From assembly GCA_020726505.1 (NCBI GenBank), contig JAHLEZ010000002.1, forward strand, positions 372,001 to 436,000: a DNA stretch of 64,000 bases, written 5' to 3'. Position numbers and translations under genes: made by a program. Shown in pieces: positions 1 to 11,770 of this stretch (the stretch's first letter is position 1; every line of letters begins with the position of its first letter). The notes beneath the pieces are model-generated. The model worked only from the letters and a program-made list of their open reading frames with translations. It did not search any database and had not been told where the DNA came from. Origin of the DNA: Leptodontidium sp. MPI-SDFR-AT-0119 (lineage: Eukaryota; Ascomycota; Leotiomycetes; Helotiales; Leptodontidiaceae).

Positions 1-1
1 G

Positions 2-726
2 ACAGAGAGGGTGCGCGATTATAATAGGGAGATAAACCCTGATGTGCCGGGGTATATGGGGAACATCGAGGTGTTTCACCAGTTGCATTGTCTTGTAAGT
101 TTTCCTCTCTTTATCTCCTCCTCCTCCTTCTTCTCTCTTTTCTTTCCATCTTACCTTCTTTCCTTCCTCCATTTTATTCCCTCAGTCATATCCACTTTCA
201 TTCTCTCTTTGAACTCCACCAAGTGTATGTCTATATACACATGTTGCAAAGAATCAATAGGCGTATGGTCAGACCAATATTGTAGCAAGAAAGGGACGGG
301 AAAGAAAGAAGAAGAATCTGCAAATGAATAACTAGCTAACAACAACCAGAACCGCATCCGCAAACTCTTCTACAACCAAACCCGCGAAGACGTCCACGAC
401 GAAATCCCAGAGATGCGAGAGCCACACACAAGTAAGATTCCCTCCCCATCCCCCATCCCTCTCCTCCCCTCCTCCCTCCTACCCACCAAACACCCTAACA
501 CACTCTAGCGCACTGTTTCGAGTACCTCCGGCAAGTAATCCAATGCCACGGCGACGTAGGCATAATGTCTCTCGGATGGGACGCAACAGGAGAAGCATAC
601 ACCGCTATCTTCGAGACGGAGAGGCAGTGCAGGAATTTCGAGCTCATTAGGGAGTGGACGAAGAAGCATCAGGTGTTGACTTTTTTGCCGACTAATACTA
701 TTAATGCTTCGGATTTTGAGCGGTAG
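2..726 (+). CDS. UstYa-like (DUF3328) oxidase, 5' end outside the window
   Basis: The visible exons are 2-94, 350-431 and 509-726 (stop TAG 724-726); the N-terminal part, with the usual membrane anchor, lies to the left of the window. Introns 95-349 and 432-508 are GT-AG, and the first has a CTAAC branch site at 336-340. The spliced product carries both hallmark HxxHC motifs of the family: HQLHC near the end of the first visible exon and HTTHC formed across the second intron, followed by the family-type stretch FEYLRQ and Q-C-H-G-D. UstYa homologues are copper-type oxidases that cyclise or hydroxylate ribosomal peptides in ustiloxin-like pathways, but many stand alone. Whether a peptide precursor gene sits beside it cannot be seen, because the neighbourhood to the left is missing and nothing of that kind follows on the right. 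Confidence 0.8.
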
Positions 727-3000
727 GGAGGGGAGAGGGGAGAGGGGAGAGGGGAGATGGGGTTGTTTTGTGTCTGCTACCTTTTGTGAATATGTTTTTG
801 ATTTTGAAATGTGGTATCGAAACTTGAAAAAAGAATCTCAAAATACTAGCGGCCTCTGCAGTGTGAATACGTCATCTGCTTGTTTTGTAAATGTATAGGA
901 ATTTCTTGGATGCGAACGGGCAGACTATTAAATTGATAAGTGAACTAATTGATTGGACATGAAATACTTTCATTCATTGACGGATAAGAAAGGAAAATAT
1001 CAGGACAAGAAAATACGAAAAGTGAAGAGGGAAAAATAGGACAGAGAGGGAAAACAAACGTAGAGTAAAGTACAATATTTCCAAAACTATCTAACCGACC
1101 AACTCGATCTACCAGAGAACTGTTTGTATCCGGCATCTCTAGATAGACCCCAGATCTGAGGCTTGGAAGTAGATCTAAGCCCGGCGCGCATAGAATCATG
1201 GTAAATAATAAATCCAGCGCATACATAGGCACTTACAATTGCAACCCTCACTCATCTCTCCCAATACGAAATTTATGAAGTAAGACAATATTCGTCAAGT
1301 CATTACGAGGAGGCTGACGCATGTGATTGATAAGTACCGGTATACTTACCGACCTTTTCGATTCACGATCCCGGTATGGCGGTGATGTGATGTGATGACT
1401 GAGTGAGCGGGGGAGTGAGTGAGTGAGACTCGGCTAGCGAAAAAAGGGGGGCCGGCTGACCTCTCGCGAGGCACCGGTAAGAGCCGAACATGTCTCAGAG
1501 GTATAATACGAGGCACAAAAAAAAAGCAGGTATTTGCTTACGTTTATTGACTAAGAATGATGAACATGTCTTTCTGAGATATTTTTGAATAAAAATGTAA
1601 ACGAGAAAAGGATGGTTGGAGATACGAGATTGTGTATTTTGTGCTGTGTTTGGGGTGTTTTGCAGTCAGTATCAGTTAGTGACAGCGTGGGGCATGGCTG
1701 GGTGAAGCGACACAGCCTGACAAACCAAAGAAAACCAAACAACCCTAAACGAGCGAGTCAGGAGGGCGCTTTCACATGGCAAAAGCTAACTAGGAAGGCT
1801 TGCAGTTGAACCCCTCTAATGATCATCTGACAGCCTTTTTTGACATGGGAATCTTGATATTGTTAGACATGGTCAATGTTGAAACATGGAGACTGATTTG
1901 GGTTCGGTTATCGGCTGTTTCCGGAACCAAAGATGAATTAATGGTTGGATAACCTAGGTATTGGGGGGTTTTTTTTCCTGGCGCGAGAGGCGGATGAATG
2001 GATGGATGGTTTGATAGGGAGGGACGGTGAAGTGAGGTGCTTGAAATGTTTTTGGTCTGGATCGTGGAGTTTAAGTGGGAAAAGAGAGAGAGTGTGAGAT
2101 ATGGGAGAGTGAGATATGGAAGAGTGAGATATGGAAGAGTGAGATATTGAAGAATGAAACAGACTGCAATACAAGTATGGCATAGACTAAAGATAGAACG
2201 GAATGGATGGTCCCCGGATCAACATGAGGTGGGGGATGAAATGGATGGCGGATGGACAACTTAATAATCGGTTAAGCCTTCTGATGTGCATGATCGTGAT
2301 CACGTCGAGGTAATCGGCAGTCGATCAAGTGTGTGCGTGCGTGCGTGAGGTGTTGCGTTATGCTGACTCTGTGATCTGGGGCTGAATGATGTAGGTAGTG
2401 GGGGCTTGAAGAAGAGGGTTGCAGTACGAGGGTGGATGACCTGCCCTTTAGAACGAGATGCTGCAGTGAGATAACTATGTATAGCTTTGAGCCGCGAGTT
2501 GATGTACAGCAAATTGTACAAAGACGACTTGATAAATCGATGTTACAATAACCCCACGAAAGACAACCAGGAAGTGGGAGAGAAGTGTATCAACTGTTCC
2601 TAAACCGAGGTGCATCCAATTCCACGAGTCACAACCCTCGTCCTTCCCCCACGGAGGCACGTCGTCTCCCTCCTTCTGCTTTGCCTAGGTAACTTAACCT
2701 TCAACCTTTATCAACTCCACGAAATCCCTGTTGTGAGCTACTGGTGTCCAGCCTATCATAGCTACGAACCCCCTTTTGATTGATTGTTACACGCGGGAAG
2801 CGCAGGGCTTGGAACAGAGATAGGATGAGAAGCCGCAGACTTACACCCCCGATTCTGGTAGTAGTAAGACGGTATTATGAACAAGGGTGTTATTGTTCTA
2901 TCCAGCCCAATCGCTCCGTTCCGCATCTGATAGACCTTGACCTGACCTTGACCCTCCTGTAGGTAGCCCACCACCAATAGCTAGCCACCCCACCGCCAGC
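727..3000. other. Intergenic, no gene recognised
   Basis: No reading frame here has domain-like content or splice structure. Low-complexity tracts are present: GGGGAGA units directly after the UstYa stop (about 724-757), a GAGT/GATGT tract at about 1383-1430, a minisatellite at 2090-2160, and a GTGC tract near 2330. Confidence 0.6.
2090..2160 (+). repeat. Minisatellite, about 14-15 bp units
   Basis: About four units of GAGATATGG(A)AGAGT in tandem, degrading at the 3' end. The short frames across it owe their Ser-His-Ile pattern to the repeat and are not genes. Confidence 0.7.
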
Positions 3001-3757
3001 CAGCTTCTCTTCTCTTCTCACCGACGAGCTCCCACCCTCAAATCTACAATCGTCTTTCTGCAGAAACATCCATCCTCATCTCCATTCTTCCCCACGGCTC
3101 GCAAATCGAAGATCCCGGATATCTGGACCTGCGGTTATCCAAGGCTAAACTCGACCTTATTTGGAGGTACAGTACGTAGTACTTATCTGGTCTATCTCTA
3201 TCTTTATCGGTTTTGCGACGGCGCAAGAAGTCGTCACTAGCGTTTCCGGGCGGGCTGGGCTGGACTGACTGCTGGCTGGCAGGCGAGAGGCGGCAGGACA
3301 GGCAGGGCAAGGGACGGGACTCGAGGGTACGGTAACGGTACACGGTGGTGCGGCGGCGGTGAATTTTGTCAGAGCGTCAAAGAGATTAGAGCTCGCCTTG
3401 TCTTGTCTTGTTCGTCTTCTTCAACTCCCAAATCCTCCACCCACCGACAGCCCGACGAGACTGATTGATTGATTTACCTCCACCACGGGGCGGTCAAGTC
3501 AAGTCAAGTCAAGTCAGCCTTGCGAATACTCTATTCACTGGCTTATTCTGCCTAAGAGTCATCTCTACTCTTCTTCTCAACCCACCAGACTCGAATCTCT
3601 TCTTCGTCCATCCCCAACCTCTTCTCTTCCCACGCGACATTAAATCCCCCACTTCGAGGCGGGGGTCGCAATACAGCACAACAAACCTCAACCTATTGCT
3701 CCTCGCAGCACTTCGATTTCGAATCCTTCCTCTCCCTCTGCGCTACTATTCGAGTTC
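3001..3757 (+). promoter_or_regulatory. Probable promoter and long leader of the CCCH gene
   Basis: Pyrimidine-rich tracts (about 3380-3470 and 3595-3640), typical of highly used fungal transcription starts, precede the ATG at 3758. A short AAGTC tandem tract lies at about 3493-3517. No competing coding signal was seen. Confidence 0.4.
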
Positions 3758-5639
3758 ATGTTGAGCCAGCGCACTCCCAGAATGACGACCGAGTACAGAC
3801 ACATGAGCTCCGGCTCGCTGAATATTCCCCCGCCAAATGCGCTTAATGGTGCAGGCGGTCCGCCACCCCCAGTAGGAGGCATGGGACGATTCGAAGGTCC
3901 ACGAAGTCCTCCGGGTAGACAAAGTGAGTCGCAGATGCCCGTGGCAGTCGCAGTAGGAGCAAGCAAAGATGAGTGTTGACAGTCCGTAGATACCTCTCAT
4001 GTCCCATGCAAGTTCTTCCGGCAAGGCGCATGTCAAGCTGGTTCTGCCTGCCCTTTCAGCCATGATCTGGCTAGCACAAACGATAATGTCTGCAAGTACT
4101 TTGCAAAGGTGATTCGAACTCTTCCATTCTTTACATTCAAAGGAAACATGCTAATTATTCAAGGGTAACTGCAAATTCGGTCCCAAGTGCGCCAACGTCC
4201 ACGTTCTGCCTGATGGTCGCCGAGTAAATTACAAGCATGGAGGAACAATGGGAGGTGGGCATCTGAACATTGGAGGACGATTGAATAACGATGGATACCA
4301 CACCCGACCTACAACTTCTACATTGACAAACTCTTTCATGGGTACCAATGGAGCTCCCCTGCCATACGCCCACCAGTACCAAGGCTATCAGGACCAAGAT
4401 AACCCTTACCCACCTCTGGTCGGACGCCAGCAAAGCATTGATATCAATGTTCCTACCATCGATACTAGCTATGCATCCCGCCCAGTCTCCAATTATGGCT
4501 CTCCACGAGATGAGGATCACAATCGATTTGGTCTGGGTTTATCGCCAGTTGCTATGAAGGGACTGAGTGTTCTGGATGCTCAATTGCCAGCCTCGTTCGA
4601 CAGCAATGGTATTTCAATGATCGCCAGATATGGCCCAATTGCCTCTTCTGTTCCAGCCAAATTCGGTCTCGACTCACCACCCAGTTCTCTTGGAGCCGCA
4701 AAGGATGGAAGAACCTCAGAAGCCCTGAAGAATCTACACAACTCAGCCTTTGGCGATGACACGAGGGATCGGTTCAACGGCATGCCTTCTTCGCCCCCAA
4801 CTTTCCCTGTCGAGGAGTATTTCGGAAAGAGAACTATGCATTCCCAAAGATATGCTAAGCCAAAAGTTATGTCTTCTAGTCTGCCAAAAGCTGACCATGA
4901 GTGGGACCCTGCCTTTACTTTTGAGGAGGATCTTCTGCCTGAGACTCTGAAGGATCTGATGACGCCACAAGAAAAGGCTCGTCGGGGATCGCGAACTGCT
5001 GATGATGAGGGTAGACCAATCAACAGCGGAACTGGTACACCCAATAACGAGATGGGCATCAAATTTGGCTCTCCCTCGAATGCCAGCCCTTCTCGATGGA
5101 ATGGACTGTTTCAACGAAAGGAGGAGGAAGATCGGGCTCGAGCTTCTGCATTTGGTCATGTTGGCTCGCCTCTCCGCAACTCATCTCTCCATCTTGGTGC
5201 CAGTCCTAGCTCCAGACCAATTGCTAGACCGAGTGTCTCAGGCGATTCCTCTCCATACCTCGCATCTCCACCCCGCCAAGGCTCCCTGATCTCCCGCGAG
5301 CTCCAACGAACTCGCCTCGCCAGAGCCGAATCTAGTGGTACTGATCTCCCCATCCGTGGTCCAAGCAACCCAATCAGTGGTGCACGAGCTGTGGCTGAGC
5401 GACAAGTCAGTTCGAGCAGTATGAGCAATGGTGGAAGTGGCAGATTCACAACACCTATTGACGAGGAGCAAGGTGATTTCATGTTCAATCTGGAGGGTAT
5501 GGAGGACTCAGATGAGAAGAAGGGCGAGAAGCGCAATAGTGGTGGTTGGACGTTCCCAAGTGGTACCAGAGCTTCTGGCCGTAACGGAGTCTCGGGTGCC
5601 ACGAATGGTGGGGTTGAAGGAATGTTTGGAGCTCGATGA
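3758..5639 (+). CDS. Tandem CCCH zinc-finger protein
   Basis: Exons 3758-3923, 3990-4108 and 4164-5639 give 586 residues. The acceptor at 3988-3989 rather than the AG at 3981-3982 was chosen because it restores the frame and gives the start N-T-S-H-V-P before the first finger. Two CCCH fingers of the C-x7-C-x5-C-x3-H class are at C62-C70-C76-H80 and C90-C98-C104-H108, joined by a short linker. The remaining 480 residues are low complexity, rich in Ser, Pro and Gly, with acidic patches near the end, as in regulatory RNA-binding proteins. The family resembles yeast Lee1-type CCCH proteins, whose role is poorly defined; RNA binding is inferred from the fingers. A second in-frame ATG follows eight codons downstream, so the exact start is slightly uncertain. 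Confidence 0.82.
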
Positions 5640-7838
5640 GTGATTTGATCACGCCTTCATCTCGAACCCCATCATCTCTCCCCGATTTTCACGATATCCA
5701 ACTATGCATCACGACACAAAACGACAAAAGTTTCCGTCTCACAAAAGGGATTTCAAAAAATACGACTGTACAATCACCACATTAAATCACGACAGGTACA
5801 GACACATTCCCTCATCTCACGAACAAAAAGACTTCACGAAACCCAAAATCAAGAGCCAAAACCAAAATCTTCACATCCCGGCGTTAAACTTTTTTCAGGT
5901 CTTCTCTACATATGGAAATACAACGACACCCCCTTTGCATGCATGCACGAAAACTCGGTACATTTGCAGGGCCACACTACATTCCCACACCACATTTTTG
6001 CCTTGACGAGCAAACCTTTTGCTATATTGGCTCTGCATCTTGCGTTTTGCGTCTTGCGTCATTTGCTTGCATGCATTCATCGCATTACATATTGGCCCAA
6101 ATTCTAGGAAGGGATGGGTTATAGCTGGCTTGATTTGGTTTGGGTTGGTCTGATCTGGCTCTGCTTGGTTGGGTTTGTGCTGGGTTGGGTTGGGTTGGGT
6201 TGGATTTGGGTTGCGCTGAGGTGCATATTTCATGAGATCAGAACAGACCGAGCCAGAGAGACAGACCACACTCACATAGGTATGCTGCATACATACGCCT
6301 TCGTATGATACTTACATACATGCGATTTGTACTATAGAACGCTTTTTCTTTTCCTTTCACTTCTCCCTCTTCTCCTCGGTTTTCTGCCTTGCCTTGCCTT
6401 CACTTTACTTTGATTTGCTTTGCTGGTGCTGAAGGTGCATTTATGGGATGAGTGGAGTACGTGGATGCGTCGGTGGAGGGGGCATAACTGGCGTAAAATC
6501 ATTTTCGACTACTTTGCTTTGCATACCTTGCTTCTTAGTTCTGAATTGTGCTGCCTTATTGATGTTGCTCTTTCAATGGGCATTGGAAGGTGCATTTTCT
6601 GACGGACTTTGACATGCCTTGCCGGGCCGGGCCGGGCTGGGTTATGGTCTTGATTCGGGTTGTGCTTGGCTAGAGAGTGAGGAAGGGAAGGAGAAGAGGA
6701 GGGGATGGGAGGGGAAGTGCGGATAGACTTGGTGAGGTATAGCTACCGTAGTTGTTATGTTAATTGGGAATTATTAGGTAGTTAGTTAGTTGCATTTTTG
6801 GGATTTTTATAGATGGTTAGGGGGGATACAGATAGGAACTCTATCAATCAATCAATCAGTTCAATGAATCAATTGAGTAAACAACAGCTGCAGACTGGGT
6901 TGCCTGGAAGAAGGACAGATATCCTTCTTTATATGAATTTTGATTGAGCTTTTAAAGCTCGTGATATGTTTGTTTGTTAAAGACGTAAGAGTAAGATAAC
7001 CAGCCAACATATAATATGATATAATATCATTATCTAACATGCGTGCGAACACTCGACCAAACGATCAAAAGGATGAGAATCGCCATCCATTCCATCCGTC
7101 CATCGATTATTCATTCATTCATTCATCCCTCCTAATCCTTCTTCTTGTTTTTCTTCTTCAGTTAAATTAAATTAAATTAAATTCATAAATACTATCCTAT
7201 TCTGTCTATACTTTCGTTCTCTTACTATCAGAAAAGTCAAAAGCTTGTGTTGTGGCCATGATAGGTGGGTGCATGGTGTTGAGCAAGGAAATTAGGGAGG
7301 CTGGGCTGGGGTTGATTTTGGTGGTGAGTGGCTGTCAGACATGTCACGGTGAATGGGACGAAATAATTGCGACGTGCAACAAAAACTTTTTGATATTTGA
7401 TGGTCATGTGATAATTGGGTCTTGGCGGGGATTTGATGTCCTGATTGTGGGCCTGAGGCATAGAATTAAGGTAGAGACGATGGGAAAGGTCTGGCTAGCA
7501 ATATGTAGACCTCAACTTGCCAAAAAATTTAATAGGAACTGCGAGATCTAACTCCCCATCTCTAGAACATAGAACATATTATATCCTTTCTTTCCTCAAT
7601 TCTCTCTTGTCTGATATCACCTCACCTCACCCTGCCACCGCCAAAAAATATCTTAGGGCTTCCAAACCCGCCCCACCCCACCAACCCTCTCGCCTATTCC
7701 GCACCACGACCTGAAATAGACTAGCGGCTTGTAGACCAGCCCAACTTCAATTTTCCTGGATTAATTTCTTGGAGGGAGAGATCACGACAAAACTTCGACA
7801 ACCACATCTCGACAACCACCCTTACCGGACCCGTCAAG
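5640..7838. other. Intergenic, 3' end of the CCCH gene and leader of rpl28
   Basis: No gene recognised. The stretch holds T/G-rich microsatellites: TTGGG repeats at about 6167-6205 (not the fungal telomere unit TTAGGG), a GGGCC tract near 6624, CATT units near 7110 and TTAAA units at about 7163-7185. The last 250 bp are C-rich and probably contain the rpl28 promoter and leader. Confidence 0.55.
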
Positions 7839-9028
7839 ATGCCTACTCATTTGAGCAAGACCCGCAAGCAGTACGTATTCTATCTCTTTATTTCTTGTGC
7901 GGTGTGTGGAGGAGGAGGGAGGGGATGGAGAGGGTATTGAATGCGATTGCGTTGATGGGTGTTGTGCGATGGGATCTGGGAGGGATTGAGGAGGAGGAGG
8001 AGGAGGGGAGAGGAGGATTGTATGGCATTGTGTCGCGAATTGGAGTCTGCGAGGAGGAATTGATGGCAGCTTTGGGATTGGGAATTTGGGAATTGAGAAT
8101 CGGGCTTCAAACTCATCCTCGCGGATTCTCTCTCAACCTAAGATCCTCCAACTGGATTCCGCGCTCTTCAACACACACACGGGGGCTTGGGATTTGAATT
8201 TGGGGTCACATAATATCTGAAAAGAACAGGAAAGAAAAGTACACAAGCTAACAATCACCCTCTCTACAGCCGCGGACACGTCTCGGCCGGACACGGTCGT
8301 GTAGGCAAGCACCGCAAGCATCCAGGTGGTCGTGGTCTCGCCGGTGGACAGCACCACCACCGAACCAACATGGACAAGTACCATCCTGGTTACTTCGGAA
8401 AGGTCGGTATGCGATACTTCCACAAGCAGGGCAACCACTTCTGGAAGCCGGTTATCAACTTGGATAAGGTATGTTTTTACGTTTTCTTCGTTTGGGTCGG
8501 GGGATTTACTTTTGTTTTGGGGAGGGGGGAGGGGGGGATTGGGAAAGAGGGTGGGGAGAATGGCGTGTCTTGAGGATATGTGGATGGGATATGGGTGGGA
8601 TGGATGGATAGGTTGGCTTCAACTCAGCTCCTGGCTCGAGTCTTGAACCACCACCACTCCTTCCACCCCGTCCAAACAAGCCCCCCAAAAATAGCGCCAA
8701 GTAAGCGCTTCACAAAACAAAACCAGCAGGCAGCGCAAGTACCGCATAGCCCCGCCAGATCGTCTACACGGAGCACTTGACAAGAAGAACCGCTAACAGT
8801 CAATCGTAGCTCTGGTCCCTGATCCCCGCCGAGAAGCGCGACGAGTACCTCACCTCAAAGAGCAGCAATACCATCCCCGTCCTCGACCTCCTCCCTCTCG
8901 GCTACAGCAAAGTTCTCGGCAAGGGCCGCCTCCCCGAGGTGCCTCTCGTTGTGCGCGCTAGGTGGTTCAGCAAGGAGGCTGAGCGGAAGATTACTGAGGC
9001 TGGTGGTGTCGTGGAGTTGGTCGCATAA
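7839..9028 (+). CDS. rpl28: 60S ribosomal protein uL15 (L28 / L27a)
   Basis: Exons 7839-7870, 8270-8468 and 8810-9028 encode 149 residues, the length of yeast Rpl28. The N terminus [10 protein letters not shown], the Gly/His-rich stretch with GGRGLAGGQ and HHRTN, and the C-terminal [12 protein letters not shown] block identify it clearly. The protein is a structural component of the large ribosomal subunit near the peptidyl-transferase centre. The first exon is only 32 nt, typical for fungal ribosomal-protein genes. Introns of 399 and 341 bp are long for this genome. I looked for box C/D pairs of an intronic snoRNA and saw no convincing one. The frame that runs from exon 1 into intron 1 is readthrough. 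Confidence 0.97.
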
Positions 9029-9968
9029 GCAAGTCAAGTCAAAGTTGATTAGAGCGTCTTCTTCTTCCGCATTGGGTTGGGATGGGATTACTGGCTGGAT
9101 GGCGTGCATGGAGGGATGGAAGGTTCGCTAGTATGCTATGCTATGCTGGACTGATACCGTCTGAGATGCATTTGGCATTGGTGACTTCTGTCACATGAGT
9201 TCCCTTCATACGAATCAGCAAATGAAAAGTGCACAAACCCTTCAAAATCCAATCATCTCCCACTGAAGGGAAACGTCCTCTTCTGCAGGGAGGATGAAAT
9301 GATAATGTTGTGATATCAGGCGATATGATGCTGTGAGGCTATAGGCTTGTATTGCAACTTTCCACTTTATGAATTCAGCTCATGCCATGGGTCGAGAGAT
9401 ACTTGTCCAAGGAATTACCTTCCTCAGCTGCACTTTACTGCTCTCTCATTTCACTCAACCTGCCGCCCTGCCATCTGCTGTAGGACAAGATGATACGACC
9501 AACATGCAGTCAAGCCAGACTTCTTCTATGTACATAGAGTATGTCTCGCAAGTAAAGGATATACTTGAATATCTGGGTACAGGTACCCCATACATAAAGT
9601 ACATGTTCATGGACCGAGAGGGAAGAGACGGACAGGTAGGTCGTACACGAGCTTGAGCATATTACTTATCCCATCACATGAACCATTAGTTGGCGTTTTT
9701 GTTTTACTTTGTTCATTTCTCCATGCTAGAAGTACGATGGTATCTCAACGCAACATAATGATCAAACACACCTGCCACCCCAAATATGCTCTGCTCCGCT
9801 CATCTGAGCCTGCTAGCTATGATGTACGTATGTATATATGTACACGAAACGCCGCCGCCATGCCACAATCCTTTATAAACGCCAAACCCAACTAACCGAC
9901 CACCAAGCCATGGCACAACGTCCTTCCCACCCCCCAGCCAGTTTCCCATAGTATCATACAAATCCACA
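9029..9968. other. Intergenic between convergent rpl28 and cdc7
   Basis: Both flanking genes end here, so the stretch holds two 3' ends. No gene, tRNA or repeat recognised. Confidence 0.6.
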
Positions 9969-11450
9969 TCACACCATGTTAATCTCATCTTCCTCATCCG
10001 TATAGGCATCCACCATGTCCTCCTTCAAGAAAGGATGTTCGAGCGCTTCCTCAGCACTAATACGTTTATTGGGGTCTAACTCGAAGCAGCGTTCTAGGAA
10101 GCGGACAGCGAGCATCTCCTCATCACTGAGCGGATGTTCACGTCCATTCTTCCCACCATCATTGCGACATGTAGACCACAAGATGATTTTCTCGAGCGTG
10201 AAACCCAGGCTGCCAATCGTAGGGATATTGCTCTCAAAAGCGGTACCATGAAGGTACGCACATGATTTCATGCGTTTCGTACCGAAGATAGTGGCGATTT
10301 CTATCATGGCCTCTACATCATCTGCGGAGTTGAAGAATGGGAAACGCCGCGAGAGGATAGTGAGTAGGATCACACCCGCGGACCAAATGTCGATCTTAGT
10401 GCTCTGCTCTGTGCATTTGAAGAGGACTTCTGGGGCGCGGAAACCGCGTGTGCCTGCGCGATTTGCGCGTCTCGAGGGCCGGGAGTCGTTCTTTGGGTAA
10501 CCGTTTGAGGGGCCTTGAGTTGCGGTTACGGAGTTGGTTATGCGGCGGCGGCGTTCGAAGGCGCTTTCTTGACAGAGGCAGGGCTTTGCGTCTGTGCCTT
10601 CTCGTTCGGCGAGGCCGAAGTCGACGAGGACGCCGCGCTGCTTGTCGGGTTCGTAGAGGAAGTTTGTGGGTTTGATGTCGCGGTGGATGATCCCCTTGGA
10701 ATGCACTGCTGCGAGAGATCTGAATAGTGACCGGAAATATATCTGCATGTCTCCCACTGTCATCTTGCGGAAGTATTCTCTGAAATCCGTGTGTCTGAAG
10801 TATGGTAGGACGGCGGCGACTTGGTCTGTGGATCTGAATGCTGTGATGAGAGGGCAGACTGAGTCGAAGCCTCGGAGGTCGTTGAGGAGTTCTAGCTCGT
10901 TGAGGATCCGAGATGGACTGCTGGTAACATAGATCTTCTTAATCGCAACATATTTCGGCCGTCGTCTTTGCTGCGCATATTCGTTCCTTTCTGTCAGCGA
11001 ATCCATGTCCCGGCGCGCTTTTTTCAGTGGTGGTGATGTCCATTGCGAATTTTCTTTCTCCTCGATATCCCACTCGTTCTGGTAGTGCTCGTACAGCAGA
11101 TCCTCGGCCTTGTATACCGTAGAAAACGTACCTATAACGCGTTAATATATGTAGCGAGCGATTGTAGGAAGCATATTACCCTCTCCAATCCGGTTGATAA
11201 GTCGGAAGCGATCTTTCAGCCCTCTGAAATTGTCTTGAAACTTATCCATGTCTTCTTGCACCGTAGAGTCAACTAGCCCATCACTCTCATCAGACATATC
11301 CGAGTAGGCATCCTCTCGGTCATCCTGCTCCTCTTCAGTCTCCGCTCTCGAGTCTTCCATCCTGTGATCCTCTTCCTCCATTGACTCGTCCACCATCTCG
11401 TCGTGGTGGATTTCGAAAGGTTTCGCGCTTCTCGACCGTACTGTCGCCAT
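9969..11450 (-). CDS. cdc7: Cdc7-type serine/threonine kinase (DDK catalytic subunit)
   Basis: The coding parts on the minus strand are 11450-11180 and 11131-9969, with a 48-bp intron; the product has 477 residues. An acidic N-terminal tail of about 75 residues is followed by the glycine loop GEGTFSTVY (G89-Y97), the VAIKK lysine (K155), catalytic HRDIKPTN (D242), DFGLAE (D261) and the APE motif. The insert between DFG and APE, with basic and Cys residues, is typical of Cdc7 kinases. With its Dbf4 partner (not in this window) the kinase phosphorylates MCM helicase to fire replication origins in the nucleus. It lies head to head with condensin Cnd1, 320 bp between start codons. An in-frame ATG at 11495 could add 15 residues, but the one at 11450 fits better. 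The intron contains a perfect ACGCGT. Confidence 0.93.
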
Positions 11451-11770
11451 CTTGCAGCTCTGTAGTAGATAGTATACAAGAGCTGCTGCGGTCAAGCTTC
11501 CAATATCAGCAGTTGGGTATTCGGGAAGCTTGCAATTGGTTGTTTAGTTTCAGGTACCATCTGTCTGCAAGGTGGGGTGGAAGTGGTTGTCAACAGCCAA
11601 CGGGCTATTCCCGAAGGAGACGCGAACAAAACAACGCGGAAAACGCGATTCGCCGATGTCAACAGACAGACCCTGGTCTTTGCGACAACAATATTTACAT
11701 CCCAGCACCTGAACAACAATCCGTTGATGTCTGCACTTTCGCAGCAGAACACTGCGCATAAATCGCCAAA
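11451..11770. promoter_or_regulatory. Bidirectional promoter with MCB-like ACGCG boxes
   Basis: This is the 320 bp between the divergent start codons of cdc7 and cnd1. Three ACGCG cores lie within 28 bp at 11620-11624, 11634-11638 and 11643-11647, and a perfect ACGCGT (11137-11142) sits in the first intron of cdc7. ACGCGT is the MluI cell-cycle box bound by MBF in yeasts; regulation here is inferred. Confidence 0.5.

Noticed and set aside
6167..6205. TTGGG repeats as a telomere-like tract
   Set aside because: The unit is not TTAGGG, the tract is short and lies between housekeeping genes; ordinary microsatellite.
7769..8197. Plus-strand frame of 142 codons
   Set aside because: Out of frame with rpl28, spanning its leader, short first exon and first intron; low-complexity Glu/Gly content.
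7871..8809. snoRNA inside the long rpl28 introns
   Set aside because: A TGATG-like C box and CTGA D box can be found, but without paired C'/D' boxes or terminal stem they are not above chance.
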